A stretch of DNA of 9,332 nucleotides from CAZEZY01 sp964516635 (GTDB taxonomy: Bacteria > Pseudomonadota > Gammaproteobacteria > Burkholderiales > Burkholderiaceae_C). The notes beneath the pieces are model-generated. The model worked only from the letters and a program-made list of their open reading frames with translations, searched no databases and was not told the origin of the DNA. The stretch covers positions 1 to 9,332 of the forward strand of contig CAZEZY010000093.1 in NCBI GenBank assembly GCA_964516635.1. The letters are read 5' to 3'. Every line of letters starts with the position of its first letter. Position 1 is the first letter of the stretch. Positions 6,459 through 9,332 of this stretch are shown one piece after another. Position numbers and translations under genes: made by a program.

Positions 6459-7423
6459 CAGCGAACCACCCAGCCCCAGTCACGCAGCGTCAGCAAGGCG
6501 CTCTCACCCACACCCGCACCAAACCGGCGAGCCAGACGCTGGGCGACGTTTTCCCGTTGGGTGTAGTCGATGATTTCTTCGGCCTGAATCACGTCTCGGG
6601 CCACCTGTTCCAGGCTGGCCATTTCGTCGGCCAACCCCATGCTGACCGCTCTCTGACCGCTCCAGATGAGTCCGCTGAAGACCTCAGCCGACTCCTGCAG
6701 GCGTTCACCACGCCCCCGTCGAACGACCTCGATGAACTGCTGGTGGATATCGTCCAGCATGGCCTGGGCATGCTGCAACTGGGCCTCGGATTGCGGGCTG
6801 AACGGGTCCATGAAACCCTTGTTCTCGCCCGCCGTGATCAGCCTTCGTTCCACACCGATCTTGTCCATCAGTTCGGTGAATCCGAAGCCATTCATCATGA
6901 CCCCGATGCTGCCGACGATGCTGGCCTTGTCGACATAGATGTTGTCGGTCGCCGATGCAATGTAATAGGCTGCCGAAGCACAGGTTTCCTCGACCACCGC
7001 ATGGATGGGTTTGTTGTGCAAGGCCTTCAGGCGATGGATCTCGTCGGCGATGATGCCCGCCTGAACCGGGCTTCCGCCTGGCGAATTGATCAGAAGCACC
7101 ACCCCTTGCGCGCCCGGGTCTTCAAAAGCCAAACGCAGAGAAGACACAATCGCCTGGGCACTGGCTTCCGAGTCGGAGGAAATGGTGCCACGCACCTCGA
7201 TCAGGGCGGTGTGTGGTTGCAGACCTGTTGAGGAGGGAACCACGTCGCGGTACAGCAACCAGACGAATGACGCGAGCAGGCCGATCCAGAGCAAGCGGAA
7301 AAAGATCTTCCAGCGCCGGGCTGCCTTCTGTTCCTGCAAGGTGGCAAAGGCCAGCTTTTCCAGAACTTCACGTTCCCAACCCGGGGACTTCCTGCTGTTG
7401 CTCGAGGCGGATAGATCTTCCAT
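6458..7423 (-). CDS. sppA: Short-form SppA signal-peptide peptidase (S49 family), membrane-anchored
   Basis: A serine peptidase of 321 residues that degrades cleaved signal peptides or membrane-associated protein fragments. It has one N-terminal membrane segment at about 41-58 (FFRLLWIGLLASFVWLL) preceded by basic residues, giving a periplasmic catalytic domain. Motifs are LLINSPGGSPVQAG (110-123, oxyanion region), ETCASAAYYIA (146-156) with nucleophile Ser150, DKASIVGSIGVM (165-176), and ITAGENKGFMDPFSP (196-210) with the likely general base Lys202. Many relatives have SGGYY after the nucleophile; here it is SAAYY. The ATG at 7423 starts eight bases after the Rieske stop. The frame stays open far upstream, but that part is the Rieske gene in another frame. 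The ribosome site is weak. The adjacent Rieske and short SppA genes are a known arrangement in Burkholderiales. Confidence 0.93.
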   Translation of the reverse strand: MEDLSASSNSRKSPGWEREVLEKLAFATLQEQKAARRWKIFFRLLWIGLLASFVWLLYRDVVPSSTGLQPHTALIEVRGTISSDSEASAQAIVSSLRLAFEDPGAQGVVLLINSPGGSPVQAGIIADEIHRLKALHNKPIHAVVEETCASAAYYIASATDNIYVDKASIVGSIGVMMNGFGFTELMDKIGVERRLITAGENKGFMDPFSPQSEAQLQHAQAMLDDIHQQFIEVVRRGRGERLQESAEVFSGLIWSGQRAVSMGLADEMASLEQVARDVIQAEEIIDYTQRENVAQRLARRFGAGVGESALLTLRDWGWVVR

Positions 7424-7431
7424 GGATACTT

Positions 7432-7809
7432 TCAGAATTCGATCGCTTGAAGGTTGTATTGTGTACGCCAGAACACCACCCCATCCAGCTCCACGGTTTC
7501 GATCCGGACCAGTGGGCCTCTGCCAGGCCCGCCCACACACTGGCCGGTATCCGGTCGAAACAGGGCCCCATGGGATGCACAGACGATGTGCTGCCCGGTG
7601 AGATCGAAAAACCGGTTGGGTCGCCAGTCCATTTCCATGGCCACATGGCTGCATCGATTCAGGTACGCGAAGACACGCCCCTTCCAGCGCAAGGCGAAGG
7701 CGCGACAGGTCTGCCCCTGGTATCGGACATCGAAGGGACAGGCTTCCCCACCGTCGGACAGATCGCTGGCTTGGCACAGCGCAATGAGATCGGGCTCTGG
7801 GGCGGTCAT
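7432..7809 (-). CDS. Small Rieske [2Fe-2S] domain protein
   Basis: A 125-residue single-domain Rieske protein. The iron-sulfur ligands are visible as RCSH (Cys53, His55) and CASHG (Cys77, His80), with 21 residues between the two pairs, somewhat longer than in classic Rieske ferredoxins. Around them are FAYLNRCSHVAMEMDW and, after the second pair, ALFRPDTGQCVGGP, the usual proline loop region. There is no signal peptide, so it is cytoplasmic. It is probably an electron carrier or redox sensor; the partner is unknown. The start is uncertain: ATG at 7809 is preferred because the protein then begins MTAPEPDLIALC like other small Rieske proteins. A GTG at 7845 would add 12 residues and leave only six bases to the divergent maf start. 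No good ribosome-binding site supports either. Confidence 0.88.
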   Translation of the reverse strand: MTAPEPDLIALCQASDLSDGGEACPFDVRYQGQTCRAFALRWKGRVFAYLNRCSHVAMEMDWRPNRFFDLTGQHIVCASHGALFRPDTGQCVGGPGRGPLVRIETVELDGVVFWRTQYNLQAIEF

Positions 7810-7851
7810 GGGCGGCGGGCTTGGTGAAAACTCTCCGACAATCACCGCATC
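7810..7851. promoter_or_regulatory. Divergent intergenic region between Rieske and maf starts
   Basis: Only 42 bases separate the two start codons. Promoters for the leftward six-gene run and the rightward maf-methyltransferase pair must lie here or extend into the opposite coding regions. I see no convincing -35/-10 pair on either strand and no clear Shine-Dalgarno site for maf, so short or leaderless transcripts are possible. Confidence 0.35.
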
Positions 7852-8454
7852 ATGACCGAAATCGATAAGCCCTGCTCGCGCCCGTTGATCTTGGGCTCCA
7901 CCTCGCGCTACCGCCAGGCGCTGCTGGAGCGCCTCGGTGTTCCGTTCCAGACCGCCGCCCCCGATGTGGACGAAACCCCGCAGCCTGATGAATCACCCCC
8001 GCATCTCGCGACTCGGCTGGCGCTGGCAAAAGCCCGTGAGGTCGCCCAGCGACACCCCGATGCCATCGTGATCGGCAGCGATCAGGTGGCCGACCTGCAT
8101 GGCCTGCCGATGGGCAAGCCTGGCACGCACGATCGGGCCGTGACCCAGTTGCGACAGATGAGCGGACAGACGGTCCAGTTCCAGACCGCACTGGCGGTGG
8201 TGTGTCAGGCCACCGGTTTCGAGCGCTGCGACCTGGCCGTGGTGAATGTGGTGTTCCGTCACCTGAACGATGCCGAAATCGAGCGCTACCTGCGTGCCGA
8301 ACAACCGTACGATTGCGCCGGCAGCGCCAAGAGCGAGGGCCTGGGCATTGCCCTGCTGGATCGCATCGACAACGACGACCCCACCGCGCTCGTCGGTCTG
8401 CCGCTGATCCGCACGGCCCGGCTCCTTCGGGAAGCCGGACTGGTGCTGCCATGA
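7852..8454 (+). CDS. maf: Maf family nucleotide pyrophosphatase, YceF type (m7GTP pyrophosphatase)
   Basis: A 200-residue house-cleaning pyrophosphatase that hydrolyses non-canonical nucleoside triphosphates to monophosphates. Motifs are LILGSTSRYRQALLERLG (12-29), the acidic segment DVDET (38-42), VIGSDQVADLHG (73-84) with catalytic-region Asp77, GKPGTHDRA (88-96), and EQPYDCAGSAKSEGLGIAL (150-168) followed by NDDPTALVGLPL (174-185). The YDCAGSAKSEG and NDDPTALVGLP segments mark the YceF subgroup, which prefers 7-methyl-GTP, over the YhdE (dTTP/UTP) subgroup. It starts divergently from the Rieske gene, and its last codon overlaps the next gene's start as ATGA. It is intact and of normal length. 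Confidence 0.95.
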   Translation: MTEIDKPCSRPLILGSTSRYRQALLERLGVPFQTAAPDVDETPQPDESPPHLATRLALAKAREVAQRHPDAIVIGSDQVADLHGLPMGKPGTHDRAVTQLRQMSGQTVQFQTALAVVCQATGFERCDLAVVNVVFRHLNDAEIERYLRAEQPYDCAGSAKSEGLGIALLDRIDNDDPTALVGLPLIRTARLLREAGLVLP

Positions 8455-9227
8455 ACAGCCTCCACCGCACCGGCACGCTGTACCTGGTGCCCACGCCGCT
8501 GGACTTCGGCTGCGATGCGGCACCCGGTCTGGCGAGTGCCCTGCCCGAGGCCACCATCGCCACCGCTTCGCGCCTGACGCACTGGATCACGGAAAACGCC
8601 AAGAGCACCCGCGCCTTTCTGAAGCGGGTCGAGGCCACGCACCCGCTCACCGCCCCCTTGCAGGCGCAGCACATCACCGAGCTGCCGCGCCAGGTGCACA
8701 AAAAGGGCGATCACGACCCAGCGGGTGGTTTCGACGCCCGCCCGCTGATGGCGGCCGCCGTGGCGGGCGAGGACATGGGACTGGTCAGCGAGGCCGGCAT
8801 GCCCGCGATTGCCGACCCTGGCGCTTCCGTGGTGCGTGCGGCGCATGCCCTGGGGGTGCCGGTGGTGCCGCTGGTGGGGCCGGTGTCGCTGATGCTGGCG
8901 CTGGCGGCCAGCGGGTTGAATGGCCAGCACTTTGCGTTTGTGGGCTATCTGCCCCAGGAGGCGACCGCTCGGGCCCAGCGGGTGCGGGAACTGGAAGCCC
9001 TGGCCCACAAGACCGGGCAGACGCAACTGTTCATCGAGACGCCTTATCGCAACGAGGTCATGCTGCAAGGGCTGTTGAGCACGCTGAAGCCCGCCACCCG
9101 ACTGGCCCTCTGCTGCGGGGTGACGTTGCCTGAACAGGCGGTGTTCAGTGGAACGGTCGACAATTGGAAGACACACAAGCCCCGGTTGCCGATGGCGCTG
9201 CCGGCGGTGTTTTTGGTGGGGCGCTAG
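8451..9227 (+). CDS. SAM-dependent methyltransferase, tetrapyrrole-methylase fold, RsmI-like
   Basis: A 258-residue methyltransferase of the tetrapyrrole methylase superfamily. Motifs seen are TLYLVPTPLDF near the N-terminus (9-19), the SAM-site segment LVSEAGMPAIADPGA (111-125), VPLVGPVSLMLALAASGL (139-156), FAFVGYLP (161-168) and FIETPYRN (194-201). RsmI, which 2'-O-methylates C1402 of 16S rRNA, has closely similar blocks, but its N-terminal GTPIGNLxD motif is replaced here by VPTPLDFG. I therefore call this an RsmI-like paralogue of unknown target. In Burkholderiales such a gene regularly sits beside Maf. The ATG at 8451 overlaps the Maf stop as ATGA, indicating translational coupling; upstream in-frame codons belong to Maf's reading in another frame. 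Confidence 0.92.
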   Translation: MNSLHRTGTLYLVPTPLDFGCDAAPGLASALPEATIATASRLTHWITENAKSTRAFLKRVEATHPLTAPLQAQHITELPRQVHKKGDHDPAGGFDARPLMAAAVAGEDMGLVSEAGMPAIADPGASVVRAAHALGVPVVPLVGPVSLMLALAASGLNGQHFAFVGYLPQEATARAQRVRELEALAHKTGQTQLFIETPYRNEVMLQGLLSTLKPATRLALCCGVTLPEQAVFSGTVDNWKTHKPRLPMALPAVFLVGR

Positions 9228-9294
9228 GGTTGATTGCTTGAGTCTTTGTGGGTGGGCGAGTCGGGGGTGGGGCCCAGGCCTCATACCGGCCACA
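9228..9294. other. Noncoding tail after the methyltransferase
   Basis: These bases follow the TAG stop. I see no start with a ribosome-binding site, no recognisable protein in any frame and no RNA gene. It looks like an untranslated 3' region. Confidence 0.5.
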
Positions 9295-9299
9295 GCGCG

Positions 9300-9332
9300 G
9301 GCAAAAAAGGGCCACCCGCGCCCCCCCCGCAC
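9300..9332. terminator. Possible left arm of an intrinsic terminator, cut by the window edge
   Basis: After the methyltransferase stop, the sequence AAAAAAGGGCCACCCGCG occurs near the end. An A-run followed by a GC-rich arm is how bidirectional hairpin terminators begin in these genomes; the matching arm ending in a T-run would lie beyond 9332. A separate 7-base inverted repeat, GCGCGGG at 9295-9301 with CCCGCGC at 9315-9321, is also visible. The right arm is not in the window, so this is only a suggestion. Confidence 0.35.

Noticed and set aside
5975..7231. Plus-strand open frame of 418 codons opposite the monooxygenase and sppA
   Set aside because: Proline/arginine-rich shadow of two real genes; no motif and no ribosome site.
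8451..9227. True RsmI 16S rRNA methyltransferase
   Set aside because: The GTPIGNLxD N-terminal motif is absent and the gene sits beside maf, which fits the RsmI-like paralogue.
8286..9332. Long minus-strand open frame opposite maf and the methyltransferase
   Set aside because: It covers two well-supported genes on the other strand and has only a low-complexity Arg/Gly/His/Gln-rich translation.

Overview
The window is GC-rich, densely coding DNA from a Gram-negative bacterium. It is most likely a betaproteobacterium of the Burkholderiales (Comamonadaceae-like). The reasons are the kynBUA gene order, the adjacent Rieske and short SppA genes, the YceF-type Maf followed by an RsmI-like methyltransferase, and the residue-level look of these proteins. 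This assignment rests on family knowledge, not on a search.

Region 1 (1-2375, + strand) is a tryptophan-to-anthranilate operon. It holds the last 57 codons of kynB (arylformamidase), a complete kynU (kynureninase), and a complete kynA (tryptophan 2,3-dioxygenase) that starts at TTG behind a perfect AGGAGG. Together they convert L-tryptophan to N-formylkynurenine, kynurenine, then anthranilate plus alanine.

Region 2 (2386-7809, - strand) is a tight run of six genes read right to left. They are a small Rieske [2Fe-2S] protein, a short membrane-anchored SppA-family peptidase, a class A FAD-dependent aromatic-ring-type monooxygenase (its start overlaps the sppA stop as TGATG), an unrecognised 97-residue basic protein, a phosphorylase of the archaeal AMP phosphorylase / 'thymidine phosphorylase 2' type, and a divergent ribose-phosphate pyrophosphokinase-like protein. 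The last three form a sub-cluster with gaps of 10 and 2 bases. This sub-cluster is the most interesting part: its two enzymes both handle ribose phosphates activated at C1 (ribose 1,5-bisphosphate and PRPP), and the leading small protein has no assigned role. The run converges on kynA with only 10 bases between stop codons.

Region 3 (7852-9227, + strand) is divergent from the Rieske gene. It contains maf (YceF type, nucleotide pyrophosphatase) and an RsmI-like SAM methyltransferase overlapping it as ATGA. The last 105 bases carry no convincing gene, but contain what looks like the left arm of a terminator cut by the window edge.

There are no tRNA or rRNA genes, CRISPR arrays, insertion sequences or phage genes. 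Most of the window is ordinary housekeeping and catabolic content; the phosphorylase/PRPP-synthetase-like/small-protein trio is the only candidate for an uncharacterised functional module.
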